NCBI GenBank assembly: GCA_037043455.1
Contig: JAWPHD010010360.1
Coordinates: forward strand, 30,497 to 94,496
DNA length: 64,000 nt
Reading direction: 5' to 3'
Source: Cyrtodaria siliqua
Lineage: Eukaryota > Mollusca > Bivalvia > Adapedonta > Hiatellidae
Shown here: positions 50,811-64,000 of the stretch, piece by piece
Numbering within the stretch: position 1 is the stretch's first letter
Layout of the letters: each line of letters starts with the position of its first letter
Program-made: the position numbers and the translations under genes
Notes under the pieces: generated by a model
Database searches by the model: none
The model's input: only the letters and a program-made list of their open reading frames with translations
Told to the model about the DNA's origin: nothing

Positions 50811-53800
50811 GAGCCTGTGCTTGGGACCAGGGGCAAATAGCAGCAAATCAGTGAAACATACAGATTATAGTGACATAGCCACCTATTGCTTGGTACATGT
50901 TTGTGCTTGTGATTATACAACTAGCACTAGCCTGTGCTTGGGACCAGGGGCAAATAGCAGCAAATCAAGGAAACATACCGATGATAGTGACATTGTTACC
51001 TATTTCTTAGTACATGTTTGTGCTTGTGATTATACCTGTGCTTGGGACCAGGGGCAAATAGCAGAATATCAATGGAACATACCGATGATAGTGACATTGT
51101 TACCTATTTCTTGGTACATGTTTGTGCTTGTGATTATACAACTAGCACTAGGCTGTGCTTGGGACCAGGGGCGAATAAAGGCTAATCAAGAATTGTACAT
51201 ATGATAGTGACATTGTTGCCTATTTCTTGGTACATGTTTGTGATTGTGATTATACAACTAGCACTAGTCTGTGCTTAGGACCAGGGGCAAATAGCAGCAT
51301 ATCAATGGAACATACCGATGATAGTGACATTGTTACCTATTTCTTGGTACATGTTTGTGCTTGTGATTATACAACTAGCACTAGCCTGTGCTTGGGACCA
51401 GGGGCAAATAGCAACAAATAGAGGAAACATGGATGATGGTTACATTGTTTCCTATTTCTTGGTACATGTTTGTGCTTGTGATTATACAACTAGCACTAGC
51501 CTGTGCTTGGGACCAAGGGCAAATAGAAGCAAATCAAGGAAACATACAGATTATAGTGACATTGCCACCTATTTCTTGGTACATGTTTGTGCTTCTGATT
51601 ATACAACTAGCACTAGCCTGTGCTTTGGACCAGGGGCAAATAGCAGCAAATCAAGAAAACATACCGATTATAGTGACATTGCCGCCTATTTCTTGGTACA
51701 TGTTTGTGCTTGTGATTATACAAATAGCACTAGTCTGTGCTTGGGACCAGGGGCAAATAGCAGCAAATGGATGATGGTGACAGTGCTACCTATTTCTAGG
51801 TGCATGTTTGTGCTTGTGATTACACAACTAGCACTAGTCTGTGCTTGGGACTAGGGGCAAATAGCAACAAATCAAATTACGGATTATAGTGACATTGCTA
51901 TGACATTGCTACCTATTTTTGGTACATGTTTGTGCTTGTGATTATACAACTAGCACTAGCCTGTGCTTGGAACCAGGGGCAAATTGCAGCAACTCAATGG
52001 AATATATGGATGATAGTGACATTGCTACCTATTTCTTGGTACATGTTTGTTCTTGTGATTATACAACTAGCACTAGCCTGTGCTTGGGACCAGGGGCAAA
52101 TAGAAGCAAATCAAGGAAACATACAGATTATAGTGACATTGCCACCTATTTCTTGGTACATGTTTGTGCTTGTGATTATACAACTAGCACTAGCCTGTGC
52201 TTGGGACCAGGGGCCAATAGCAGCAAATCAAGGAAACATACAGATTATAGTGACATTGCCGCCTATTTCTTGGTACATGTTTGTGCTTGTGATTTTACAA
52301 CTAGCACTAGCCTGTGCTTAGGACCAGGGGCAAATAACAACAAATCAATTGAACATATGGATGATAGTGACATTGCCACCTATTTCTTGGTACATGTTTG
52401 TGTTTGTGATTATACAACTAGCACTAGCCTGTGCTTGGGACCAGGGGCAAATAGCAGCATATCAATGGAACATACCGATGATAGTGACACTGTAACCTAT
52501 TTCTTGGTACATGTTTGTGCTTGTGATTATACAACTAGCACTAGCCTGTGCTTGGGACCAGGGGCAAATAGCAACAAATCGAGGAAACATGGATGATGGT
52601 GACATTGTTACCTATTTCTTAGTACATGTTTGTGCTTGTCATTATACAACTAGCACTAGCCTGTGCTTGGGACCAGGGGCAAATAGAAGCAAATCAAGGA
52701 AACATACAGATTATAGTGACATTGCCACCTATTTCTTAGTACATGTTTGTGCTTGTCAGTATACAACTAGCACTAGCCTGTGCTTGGGACCAGGGGCAAA
52801 TAGAAGCAAATCAAGGAAACATACAGATTATAGTGACATTGCCACCTATTTCTTAGTACATGTTTGTGCTTGTGATTATACCACTAGCACTAGCCTGTGC
52901 TTGGGACCAGGGGCAAATAGCAGCATATCAATGGAACATACCAATGATAGTGACATTGTTACCTATTTCTTGGTACATGTTTGTGCTTGTGATTATACAA
53001 CTAGCACTAGCCTGTGCTTGGGGTCAGGGGCAAATAGCAGCATATCAATGGAACATGCCAATGATAGTGACATTGTTACCTATTTCTTGGTACATGTTTG
53101 TGCTTGTGATTATACAACTAGCACTAGCCTGTGCTTGGGGTCTGGGGCAATTAGCAGCATATCAATGGAACATACCGATGATAGTGACATTGTTACCTAT
53201 TTCTTGGTACATGTTTGTGCTTGTGAATATACAACTAGCACTAGCCTGTGCTTGGGACCAGGGGCAAATAGAAGCAAATCAAGGAAACATACAGATTATA
53301 GTGACATTGCCACCTATTTCTTAGTACATGTTTGTGCTTGTGATTATACAACTAGCACTAGTCTGTGCTTGGGACCAGGGGCAAATAGAAGCAAATCAAG
53401 GAAACATACAGATTATAGTGACATTGCCGCCTATTTCTTGGTACATGTTTGTGCTTGTGATTATACAACTAGCACTAGCCTGTGCTTGGGACCAGGGGCA
53501 AATAGTAGCAAATCAAGGAAACATACAGATTATAGTGACATTGCCACCTATTTCTTGTTACATGTTTGTGCTTGTGATTATACAACTAGCACTAGCCTGT
53601 GCTTGGGACCAGGGGCAAATAGAAGCAAATCAAGGAAACATACAGATTATAGTAACATTGCCGCCTATTTCTTGGTACATGTTTGAGCTTGTGATTATAC
53701 AACTAGCACTAGCCTGTGCTTAGGACCAGGGGCAAATAACAACAAATCAATTGAACATATGGATGATGGTGACATTGATACCTATTTCTTGGTACATGTT

Positions 53801-54156
53801 TGTGCTTGTGATTATACAACTGTGCTTGGGACCAGGGGCAAATAGCAGCAAATAGCAGCAAAAAAAGAAACATACAGATTATAGTGACATTGATACCTAT
53901 TTCTTGGTACATGTTTGTGCTTGTGATTATACAACTGTGCTTGGGACCAGGGGCAAATAACAGCAAATCGAGGATCAAACAGATTATAGTGATATTGCTA
54001 TATATTTCTTGGTACTGGTTTGTGCTTGTGACTATACAACTAGCACTAGCCTGTGCTTGGAACCAGGGGCAAATAACAGCAAATCAATGGAACATATGGA
54101 TGATAGTGACATTGCTACCTGTTTTTGGTACATGTTTGTGCTTGTGATTATACAAC

Positions 54157-54575
54157 CATAACAACTGCTACTGTTACCAATTGCTCATTTACTAGTAACC
54201 AATTATTGACTTCCCAAGCCTTTAATTAATTATAATGACCAGTGAGGTGTGAAGTCCAAGCCCTCACAGCAGACCTGATTAACTCATAAATTATTATCAG
54301 GAAAAGGTTCAATTATGTGACCCTGGGCTTGGGTTGACAGCTGGGGTGTCAGTCTTCAAGTTCACTCCCTGGGGTGACATCCAGGAGATTGAGAATATAA
54401 ACTAGGTTTCTAAACAAGAAACTTCAAAGCAAGGAGAACTATCAACAAGTAAGTGCACACAATTGTAACCATATCTATCACAGAAAATTGAGTTTTTGTT
54501 CTTGTAATTAAATATTCAAATGTAAAATTAATAAAGACTCTGTCAATACGCAAAACCAGCTGCAACTGTGTTAAT
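54157..54575 (+). repeat. Spacer module S4
   Basis: The block is 419 bp, of the second subfamily, 3765 bp from S3 with near-identical flanking satellite. Confidence 0.9.
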
Positions 54576-57500
54576 GAGCCTGTGCTTGGGACCAGGGGCA
54601 AATAGCAGCAAATCAGTGAAACATACAGATTATAGTGACATAGCCACCTATTGCTTGGTACATGTTTGTGCTTGTGATTATACAACTAGCACTAGCCTGT
54701 GCTTGGGACCAGGGCAAATAGCAGCAAATCAAGGAAACATACCGATGATAGTGACATTGTTACCTATTTCTTAGTACATGTTTGTGCTTGTGATTATACC
54801 TGTGCTTGGGACCAGGGGCAAATAGCAGAATATCAATGGAACATACCGATGATAGTGACATTGTTACCTATTTCTTGGTACATGTTTGTGCTTGTGATTA
54901 TACAACTAGCACTAGGCTGTGCTTGGGACCAGGGGCGAATAAAGGCTAATCAAGAATTGTACATATGATAGTGACATTGTTGCCTATTTCTTGGTACATG
55001 TTTGTGATTGTGATTATACAACTAGCACTAGTCTGTGCTTAGGACCAGGGGCAAATAGCAGCATATCAATGGAACATACCGATGATAGTGACATTGTTAC
55101 CTATTTCTTGGTACATGTTTGTGCTTGTGATTATACAACTAGCACTAGCCTGTGCTTGGGACCAGGGGCAAATAGCAACAAATAGAGGAAACATGGATGA
55201 TGGTTACATTGTTTCCTATTTCTTGGTACATGTTTGTGCTTGTGATTATACAACTAGCACTAGCCTGTGCTTGGGACCAAGGGCAAATAGAAGCAAATCA
55301 AGGAAACATACAGATTATAGTGACATTGCCACCTATTTCTTGGTACATGTTTGTGCTTGTGATTATACAACTAGCACTAGCCTGTGCTTTGGACCAGGGG
55401 CAAATAGCAGCAAATCAAGAAAACATACCGATTATAGTGACATTGCCGCCTATTTCTTGGTACATGTTTGTGCTTGTGATTATACAAATAGCACTAGTCT
55501 GTGCTTGGGACCAGGGGCAAATAGCAGCAAATGGATGATGGTGACAGTGCTACCTATTTCTAGGTGCATGTTTGTGCTTGTGATTACACAACTAGCACTA
55601 GTCTGTGCTTGGGACTAGGGGCAAATAGCAACAAATCAAATTACGGATTATAGTGACATTGCTATGACATTGCTACCTATTTTTGGTACATGTTTGTGCT
55701 TGTGATTATACAACTAGCACTAGCCTGTGCTTGGAACCAGGGGCAAATTGCAGCAACTCAATGGAATATATGGATGATAGTGACATTGCTACCTATTTCT
55801 TGGTACATGTTTGTTCTTGTGATTATACAACTAGCACTAGCCTGTGCTTGGGACCAGGGGCAAATAGAAGCAAATCAAGGAAACATACAGATTATAGTGA
55901 CATTGCCACCTATTTCTTGGTACATGTTTGTGCTTGTGATTATACAACTAGCACTAGCCTGTGCTTGGGACCAGGGGCCAATAGCAGCAAATCAAGGAAA
56001 CATACAGATTATAGTGACATTGCCGCCTATTTCTTGGTACATGTTTGTGCTTGTGATTTTACAACTAGCACTAGCCTGTGCTTAGGACCAGGGGCAAATA
56101 ACAACAAATCAATTGAACATATGGATGATAGTGACATTGCCACCTATTTCTTGGTACATGTTTGTGTTTGTGATTATACAACTAGCACTAGCCTGTGCTT
56201 GGGACCAGGGGCAAATAGCAACAAATCGAGGAAACATGGATGATGGTGACATTGTTACCTATTTCTTAGTACATGTTTGAGCTTGTGATTATACCACTAG
56301 CACTAGCCTGTGCTTGGGACCAGGGGCAAATAGCAGCATATCAATGGAACATACCGTAGATAGTGACATTGTTACCTATTTCTTGGTACATGTTTGTGTT
56401 TGTGATTATACAACTAGCACTAGCCTGTGCTTGGGACCAGGGGCAAATAGCAACAAATCGAGGAAACATGGATGATGGTGACATTGTTACCTATTTCTTA
56501 GTACATGTTTGAGCTTGTGATTATACCACTAGCACTAGCCTGTGCTTGGGACCAGGGGCAAATAGCAGCATATCAATGGAACATACCGATGATAGTGACA
56601 CTGTAACCTATTTCTTGGTACATGTTTGTGCTTGTGATTATACAACTAGCACTAGCCTGTGCTTGGGACCAGGGGCAAATAGCAACAAATCGAGGAAACA
56701 TGGATGATGGTGACATTGTTACCTATTTCTTAGTACATGTTTGTGCTTGTCATTATACAACTAGCACTAGCCTGTGCTTGGGACCAGGGGCAAATAGAAG
56801 CAAATCAAGGAAACATACAGATTATAGTGACATTGCCACCTATTTCTTAGTACATGTTTGTGCTTGTCAGTATACAACTAGCACTAGCCTGTGCTTGGGA
56901 CCAGGGGCAAATAGAAGCAAATCAAGGAAACATACAGATTATAGTGACATTGCCACCTATTTCTTAGTACATGTTTGTGCTTGTGATTATACCACTAGCA
57001 CTAGCCTGTGCTTGGGACCAGGGGCAAATAGCAGCATATCAATGGAACATACCAATGATAGTGACATTGTTACCTATTTCTTGGTACATGTTTGTGCTTG
57101 TGATTATACAACTAGCACTAGCCTGTGCTTGGGGTCAGGGCAAATAGCAGCATATCAATGGAACATGCCAATGATAGTGACATTGTTACCTATTTCTTGG
57201 TACATGTTTGTGCTTGTGATTATACAACTAGCACTAGCCTGTGCTTGGGGTCTGGGGCAATTAGCAGCATATCAATGGAACATACCGATGATAGTGACAT
57301 TGTTACCTATTTCTTGGTACATGTTTGTGCTTGTGAATATACAACTAGCACTAGCCTGTGCTTGGGACAGGGGCAAATAGAAGCAAATCAAGGAAACATA
57401 CAGATTATAGTGACATTGCCACCTATTTCTTAGTACATGTTTGTGCTTGTGATTATACAACTAGCACTAGTCTGTGCTTGGGACCAGGGGCAAATAGAAG

Positions 57501-58263
57501 CAAATCAAGGAAACATACAGATTATAGTGACATTGCCGCCTATTTCTTGGTACATGTTTGTGCTTGTGATTATACAACTAGCACTAGCCTGTGCTTGGGA
57601 CCAGGGGCAAATAGTAGCAAATCAAGGAAACATACAGATTATAGTGACATTGCCACCTATTTCTTGTTACATGTTTGTGCTTGTGATTATACAACTAGCA
57701 CTAGCCTGTGCTTGGGACCAGGGGCAAATAGAAGCAAATCAAGGAAACATACAGATTATAGTAACATTGCCGCCTATTTCTTGGTACATGTTTGAGCTTG
57801 TGATTATACAACTAGCACTAGCCTGTGCTTAGGACCAGGGCAAATAACAACAAATCAATTGAACATATGGATGATGGTGACATTGATACCTATTTCTTGG
57901 TACATGTTTGTGCTTGTGATTATACAACTGTGCTTGGGACCAGGGGCAAATAGCAGCAAATAGCAGCAAAAAAGAAACATACAGATTATAGTGACATTGA
58001 TACCTATTTCTTGGTACATGTTTGTGCTTGTGATTATACAACTGTGCTTGGGACCAGGGGCAAATAACAGCAAATCGAGGATCAAACAGATTATAGTGAT
58101 ATTGCTATATATTTCTTGGTACTGGTTTGTGCTTGTGACTATACAACTAGCACTAGCCTGTGCTTGGAACCAGGGGCAAATAACAGCAAATCAATGGAAC
58201 ATATGGATGATAGTGACATTGCTACCTGTTTTTGGTACATGTTTGTGCTTGTGATTATACAAC

Positions 58264-58682
58264 CATAACAACTGCTACTGTTACCAATTGCTCATTTACT
58301 AGTAACCAATTATTGACTTCCCAAGCCTTTAATTAATTATAATGACCAGTGAGGTGTGAAGTCCAAGCCCTCACAGCAGACCTGATTAACTCATAAATTA
58401 TTATCAGGAAAAGGTTCAATTATGTGACCCTGGGCTTGGGTTGACAGCTGGGGTGTCAGTCTTCAAGTTCACTCCCTGGGGTGACATCCAGGAGATTGAG
58501 AATATAAACTAGGTTTCTAAACAAGAAACTTCAAAGCAAGGAGAACTATCAACAAGTAAGTGCACACAATTGTAACCATATCTATCACAGAAAATTGAGT
58601 TTTTGTTCTTGTAATTAAATATTCAAATGTAAAATTAATAAAGACTCTGTCAATACGCAAAACCAGCTGCAACTGTGTTAAT
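58264..58682 (+). repeat. Spacer module S5
   Basis: The block is 419 bp, of the second subfamily, 4107 bp from S4. The extra length relative to S3-S4 is about three satellite units. Confidence 0.9.
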
Positions 58683-61600
58683 GAGCCTGTGCTTGGGACC
58701 AGGGGCAAATAGCAGCAAATCAGTGAAACATACAGATTATAGTGACATAGCCACCTATTGCTTGGTACATGTTTGTGCTTGTGATTATACAACTAGCACT
58801 AGCCTGTGCTTGGGACCAGGGGCAAATAGCAGCAAATCAAGGAAACATACCGATGATAGTGACATTGTTACCTATTTCTTAGTACATGTTTGTGCTTGTG
58901 ATTATACCTGTGCTTGGGACCAGGGGCAAATAGCAGAATATCAATGGAACATACCGATGATAGTGACATTGTTACCTATTTCTTGGTACATGTTTGTGCT
59001 TGTGATTATACAACTAGCACTAGGCTGTGCTTGGGACCAGGGGCGAATAAAGGCTAATCAAGAATTGTACATATGATAGTGACATTGTTGCCTATTTCTT
59101 GGTACATGTTTGTGATTGTGATTATACAACTAGCACTAGTCTGTGCTTAGGACCAGGGGCAAATAGCAGCATATCAATGGAACATACCGATGATAGTGAC
59201 ATTGTTACCTATTTCTTGGTACATGTTTGTGCTTGTGATTATACAACTAGCACTAGCCTGTGCTTGGGACCAGGGGCAAATAGCAACAAATAGAGGAAAC
59301 ATGGATGATGGTTACATTGTTTCCTATTTCTTGGTACATGTTTGTGCTTGTGATTATACAACTAGCACTAGCCTGTGCTTGGGACCAAGGGCAAATAGAA
59401 GCAAATCAAGGAAACATACAGATTATAGTGACATTGCCACCTATTTCTTGGTACATGTTTGTGCTTGTGATTATACAACTAGCACTAGCCTGTGCTTTGG
59501 ACCAGGGGCAAATAGCAGCAAATCAAGAAAACATACCGATTATAGTGACATTGCCGCCTATTTCTTGGTACATGTTTGTGCTTGTGATTATACAAATAGC
59601 ACTAGTCTGTGCTTGGGACCAGGGGCAAATAGCAGCAAATGGATGATGGTGACAGTGCTACCTATTTCTAGGTGCATGTTTGTGCTTGTGATTACACAAC
59701 TAGCACTAGTCTGTGCTTGGGACTAGGGGCAAATAGCAACAAATCAAATTACGGATTATAGTGACATTGCTATGACATTGCTACCTATTTTTGGTACATG
59801 TTTGTGCTTGTGATTATACAACTAGCACTAGCCTGTGCTTGGAACCAGGGGCAAATTGCAGCAACTCAATGGAATATATGGATGATAGTGACATTGCTAC
59901 CTATTTCTTGGTACATGTTTGTTCTTGTGATTATACAACTAGCACTAGCCTGTGCTTGGGACCAGGGGCAAATAGAAGCAAATCAAGGAAACATACAGAT
60001 TATAGTGACATTGCCACCTATTTCTTGGTACATGTTTGTGCTTGTGATTATACAACTAGCACTAGCCTGTGCTTGGACCAGGGGCCAATAGCAGCAAATC
60101 AAGGAAACATACAGATTATAGTGACATTGCCGCCTATTTCTTGGTACATGTTTGTGCTTGTGATTTTACAACTAGCACTAGCCTGTGCTTAGGACCAGGG
60201 GCAAATAACAACAAATCAATTGAACATATGGATGATAGTGACATTGCCACCTATTTCTTGGTACATGTTTGTGTTTGTGATTATACAACTAGCACTAGCC
60301 TGTGCTTGGGACCAGGGGCAAATAGCAACAAATCGAGGAAACATGGATGATGGTGACATTGTTACCTATTTCTTAGTACATGTTTGAGCTTGTGATTATA
60401 CCACTAGCACTAGCCTGTGCTTGGGACCAGGGGCAAATAGCAGCATATCAATGGAACATACCGTAGATAGTGACATTGTTACCTATTTCTTGGTACATGT
60501 TTGTGCTTGTGATTATACAACTAGCACTAGCCTGTGCTTGGGACCAGGGGCAAATAGAAGCAAATCAAGGAAACATACCGATGATAGTGACATTGTTACC
60601 TATTTTTAAGTACATGTTTGAGCTTGTGATTATACCACTAGCACTAGCCTGTGCTTGGGACCAGGGGCAAATAGCAGCATATCAATGGAACATACCGATG
60701 ATAGTGACATTGTTACCTATTTCTTGGTAGATGTTTGTGCTTGTGATTATACAACCAGCACTAGCCTGTGCTTGGGACCAGGGGCAAATAGCAGCATATC
60801 AATGGAACATACCGTAGATAGTGACATTGTTACCTATTTCTTGGTACATGTTTGTGCTTGTGATTATACAACTAGCACTAGCCTGTGCTTGGGACCAGGG
60901 GCAAATAGCAGCATATCAATGGAACATACCGATGATAGTGACACTGTAACCTATTTCTTGGTACATGTTTGTGCTTGTGATTATACAACTAGCACTAGCC
61001 TGTGCTTGGGACCAGGGGCAAATAGCAACAAATCGAGGAAACATGGATGATGGTGACTTTGTTACCTATTTCTTAGTACATGTTTGAGCTTGTGATTATA
61101 CCACTAGCACTAGCCTGTGCTTGGGACCAGGGGCAAATAGCAGCATATCAATGGAACATACCGATGATAGTGACATTGCCACCTATTTCTTGGTACATGT
61201 TTGTGCTTGTGATTTTACAACTAGCACTAGCCTGTGCTTAGGACCAGGGGCAAATAACAACAAATCAATTGAACATATGGATGATAGTGACATTGCCACC
61301 TATTTCTTGGTACATGTTTGTGTTTGTGATTATACAACTAGCACTAGCCTGTGCTTGGGACCAGGGGCAAATAGCAGCATATCAATGGAACATACCGATG
61401 ATAGTGACACTGTAACCTATTTCTTGGTACATGTTTGTGCTTGTGATTATACAACTAGCACTAGCCTGTGCTTGGGACCAGGGCAAATAGCAACAAATCG
61501 AGGAAACATGGATGATGGTGACATTGTTACCTATTTCTTAGTACATGTTTGTGCTTGTCATTATACAACTAGCACTAGCCTGTGCTTGGGACCAGGGGCA

Positions 61601-63074
61601 AATAGAAGCAAATCAAGGAAACATACAGATTATAGTGACATTGCCACCTATTTCTTAGTACATGTTTGTGCTTGTCAGTATACAACTAGCACTAGCCTGT
61701 GCTTGGGACCAGGGGCAAATAGAAGCAAATCAAGGAAACATACAGATTATAGTGACATTGCCACCTATTTCTTAGTACATGTTTGTGCTTGTGATTATAC
61801 CACTAGCACTAGCCTGTGCTTGGGACCAGGGGCAAATAGCAGCATATCAATGGAACATACCAATGATAGTGACATTGTTACCTATTTCTTGGTACATGTT
61901 TGTGCTTGTGATTATACAACTAGCACTAGCCTGTGCTTGGGGTCAGGGGCAAATAGCAGCATATCAATGGAACATGCCAATGATAGTGACATTGTTACCT
62001 ATTTCTTGGTACATGTTTGTGCTTGTGATTATACAACTAGCACTAGCCTGTGCTTGGGGTCTGGGGCAATTAGCAGCATATCAATGGAACATACGATGAT
62101 AGTGACATTGTTACCTATTTCTTGGTACATGTTTGTGCTTGTGAATATACAACTAGCACTAGCCTGTGCTTGGGACCAGGGGCAAATAGAAGCAAATCAA
62201 GGAAACATACAGATTATAGTGACATTGCCACCTATTTCTTAGTACATGTTTGTGCTTGTGATTATACAACTAGCACTAGTCTGTGCTTGGGACCAGGGGC
62301 AAATAGAAGCAAATCAAGGAAACATACAGATTATAGTGACATTGCCGCCTATTTCTTGGTACATGTTTGTGCTTGTGATTATACAACTAGCACTAGCCTG
62401 TGCTTGGGACCAGGGGCAAATAGTAGCAAATCAAGGAAACATACAGATTATAGTGACATTGCCACCTATTTCTTGTTACATGTTTGTGCTTGTGATTATA
62501 CAACTAGCACTAGCCTGTGCTTGGGACCAGGGGCAAATAGAAGCAAATCAAGGAACATACAGATTATAGTAACATTGCCGCCTATTTCTTGGTACATGTT
62601 TGAGCTTGTGATTATACAACTAGCACTAGCCTGTGCTTAGGACCAGGGGCAAATAACAACAAATCAATTGAACATATGGATGATGGTGACATTGATACCT
62701 ATTTCTTGGTACATGTTTGTGCTTGTGATTATACAACTGTGCTTGGGACCAGGGGCAAATAGCAGCAAATAGCAGCAAAAAAAGAAAACATACAGATTAT
62801 AGTGACATTGATACCTATTTCTTGGTACATGTTTGTGCTTGTGATTATACAACTGTGCTTGGGACCAGGGGCAAATAACAGCAAATCGAGGATCAAACAG
62901 ATTATAGTGATATTGCTATATATTTCTTGGTACTGGTTTGTGCTTGTGACTATACAACTAGCACTAGCCTGTGCTTGGAACCAGGGGCAAATAACAGCAA
63001 ATCAATGGAACATATGGATGATAGTGACATTGCTACCTGTTTTTGGTACATGTTTGTGCTTGTGATTATACAAC

Positions 63075-63493
63075 CATAACAACTGCTACTGTTACCAATT
63101 GCTCATTTACTAGTAACCAATTATTGACTTCCCAAGCCTTTAATTAATTATAATGACCAGTGAGGTGTGAAGTCCAAGCCCTCACAGCAGACCTGATTAA
63201 CTCATAAATTATTATCAGGAAAAGGTTCAATTATGTGACCCTGGGCTTGGGTTGACAGCTGGGGTGTCAGTCTTCAAGTTCACTCCCTGGGGTGACATCC
63301 AGGAGATTGAGAATATAAACTAGGTTTCTAAACAAGAAACTTCAAAGCAAGGAGAACTATCAACAAGTAAGTGCACACAATTGTAACCATATCTATCACA
63401 GAAAATTGAGTTTTTGTTCTTGTAATTAAATATTCAAATGTAAAATTAATAAAGACTCTGTCAATACGCAAAACCAGCTGCAACTGTGTTAAT
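63075..63493 (+). repeat. Spacer module S6
   Basis: The block is 419 bp, of the second subfamily, 4811 bp from S5. The extra length relative to S3-S4 is about nine satellite units. Confidence 0.9.
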
Positions 63494-64000
63494 GAGCCTG
63501 TGCTTGGGACCAGGGCAAATAGCAGCAAATCAGTGAAACATACAGATTATAGTGACATAGCCACCTATTGCTTGGTACATGTTTGTGCTTGTGATTATAC
63601 AACTAGCACTAGCCTGTGCTTGGACCAGGGGCAAATAGCAGCAAATCAAGGAAACATACGATGATAGTGACATTGTTACCTATTTCTTAGTACATGTTTG
63701 TGCTTGTGATTATACCTGTGCTTGGGACCAGGGGCAAATAGCAGAATATCAATGGAACATACCGATGATAGTGACATTGTTACCTATTTCTTGGTACATG
63801 TTTGTGCTTGTGATTATACAACTAGCACTAGGCTGTGCTTGGGACCAGGGGCGAATAAAGGCTAATCAAGAATTGTACATATGATAGTGACATTGTTGCC
63901 TATTTCTTGGTACATGTTTGTGATTGTGATTATACAACTAGCACTAGTCTGTGCTTAGGACCAGGGGCAAATAGCAGCATATCAATGGAACATACCGATG

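Larger units (their letters stand above)
50392..63074. repeat. Higher-order repeat blocks C, D, E (3765, 4107, 4811 bp)
   Basis: These are three consecutive spacer-to-spacer blocks with the same order of variant units. Lengths differ by whole satellite units inserted at about 56220-56600 in D and 60300-61200 in E, as unequal exchange within the array would produce. A fourth block starts at 63075 and is cut by the window end. Confidence 0.85.
35749..64000. repeat. 117-bp satellite array, higher-order organised, runs past window end
   Basis: The unit begins gtttgtgcttgtgattatac, continues aactagcactagcctgtgct, tgggaccaggggcaaatagc and agcaaatcaaggaaacatac, and ends with a gattatagtgacattgccac-type block and ctatttcttggtacat. 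There are about 220 units, in three main variant types at the middle (AGCAAATCAAGG, AGCATATCAATGGAA, AACAAATCAATTGAA). The unit seems to contain an old internal duplication (two tgtgcttg motifs about 31 bp apart); recombination between them explains units lacking agcactagcc (50055, 51035). Both + strand frames stay open because 117 is 39 codons. The array probably occupies the KDM1A intron upstream of exon 35062-35168. Confidence 0.97.

Noticed and set aside
35842..63065. Dozens of long ORFs in the satellite (up to 713 codons), with Cys-rich VHVCACDYTTSTSLCLGPGA or hydrophobic MFVLVIIQLALACAW readings
   Set aside because: They arise because the 117-bp unit is 39 codons and lacks stops in two frames. 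Substitutions between units are not biased toward silent changes in either frame, and frames break at small indels. Not annotated as genes.
35749..64000. Centromeric CENP-B box in the 117-bp unit
   Set aside because: No TTCG....A..CGGG-like motif was seen in the unit on either strand. Centromere function cannot be argued from the sequence.

Overview
This window is eukaryotic nuclear DNA. It is AT-rich and intron-rich, and dense in tRNA-derived SINEs, foldback/MITE-like elements and minisatellites. The repeat style (tRNA-headed SINEs, elements ending in GACA/GACG tracts plus a hairpin) and a conserved animal lysine demethylase point to an invertebrate, most likely a bivalve mollusc. The taxon is an inference; no sequence search was possible.

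Two genes can be supported and they converge. On the + strand, positions 1-4855 hold the last three exons (1-65, 2189-2275, 4585-4855) of an unrecognised protein. They encode the end of what may be a membrane segment, a basic juxtamembrane stretch, and a Gly/Tyr/Arg/His-rich tail of about 140 residues. A possible alternative last exon lies near 9600. On the - strand, 20923-35168 holds thirteen in-frame exons of KDM1A/LSD1. They encode the FAD-binding amine-oxidase domain and the CoREST-binding tower, 570 residues through the stop. The N-terminus and SWIRM exons are not in the window. They should lie beyond 64 kb, so the intron upstream of 35168 is probably more than 28.8 kb long and filled with satellite.

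Between the genes (4.9-20.9 kb) there is no convincing coding sequence. It holds an inverted pair of MITE-like elements embedded in a 42-bp minisatellite (6.0-7.6 kb), a 160-bp foldback (8.1 kb), several SINEs, degenerate minisatellites (13.6-14.2 kb), and a TTAA-flanked palindromic MITE nested in an older element (18.1-19.1 kb). KDM1A introns hold twin mobile elements built from 320-bp repeats (23.9-25.1 and 25.9-27.1 kb), a 32-bp minisatellite that appears to have grown out of a SINE body (28.4 kb), and a 29-bp minisatellite (30.1-30.9 kb).

From about 35.75 kb to the window end runs a single satellite array of 117-bp units (roughly 220 copies). It is interrupted six times by the same 419-bp non-satellite module with identical junctions, giving higher-order repeats of about 3.0-4.8 kb plus one 10.6-kb interval. 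The module carries a TATA-like box, a perfect GTAAGT donor about 50 bp downstream and an AATAAA. It therefore looks like a promoter/first-exon cassette reading into the satellite, antisense to KDM1A. The long ORFs across the satellite follow from a unit length divisible by three and are not annotated as genes. The satellite and its promoter-like spacer are the most unusual structure here.
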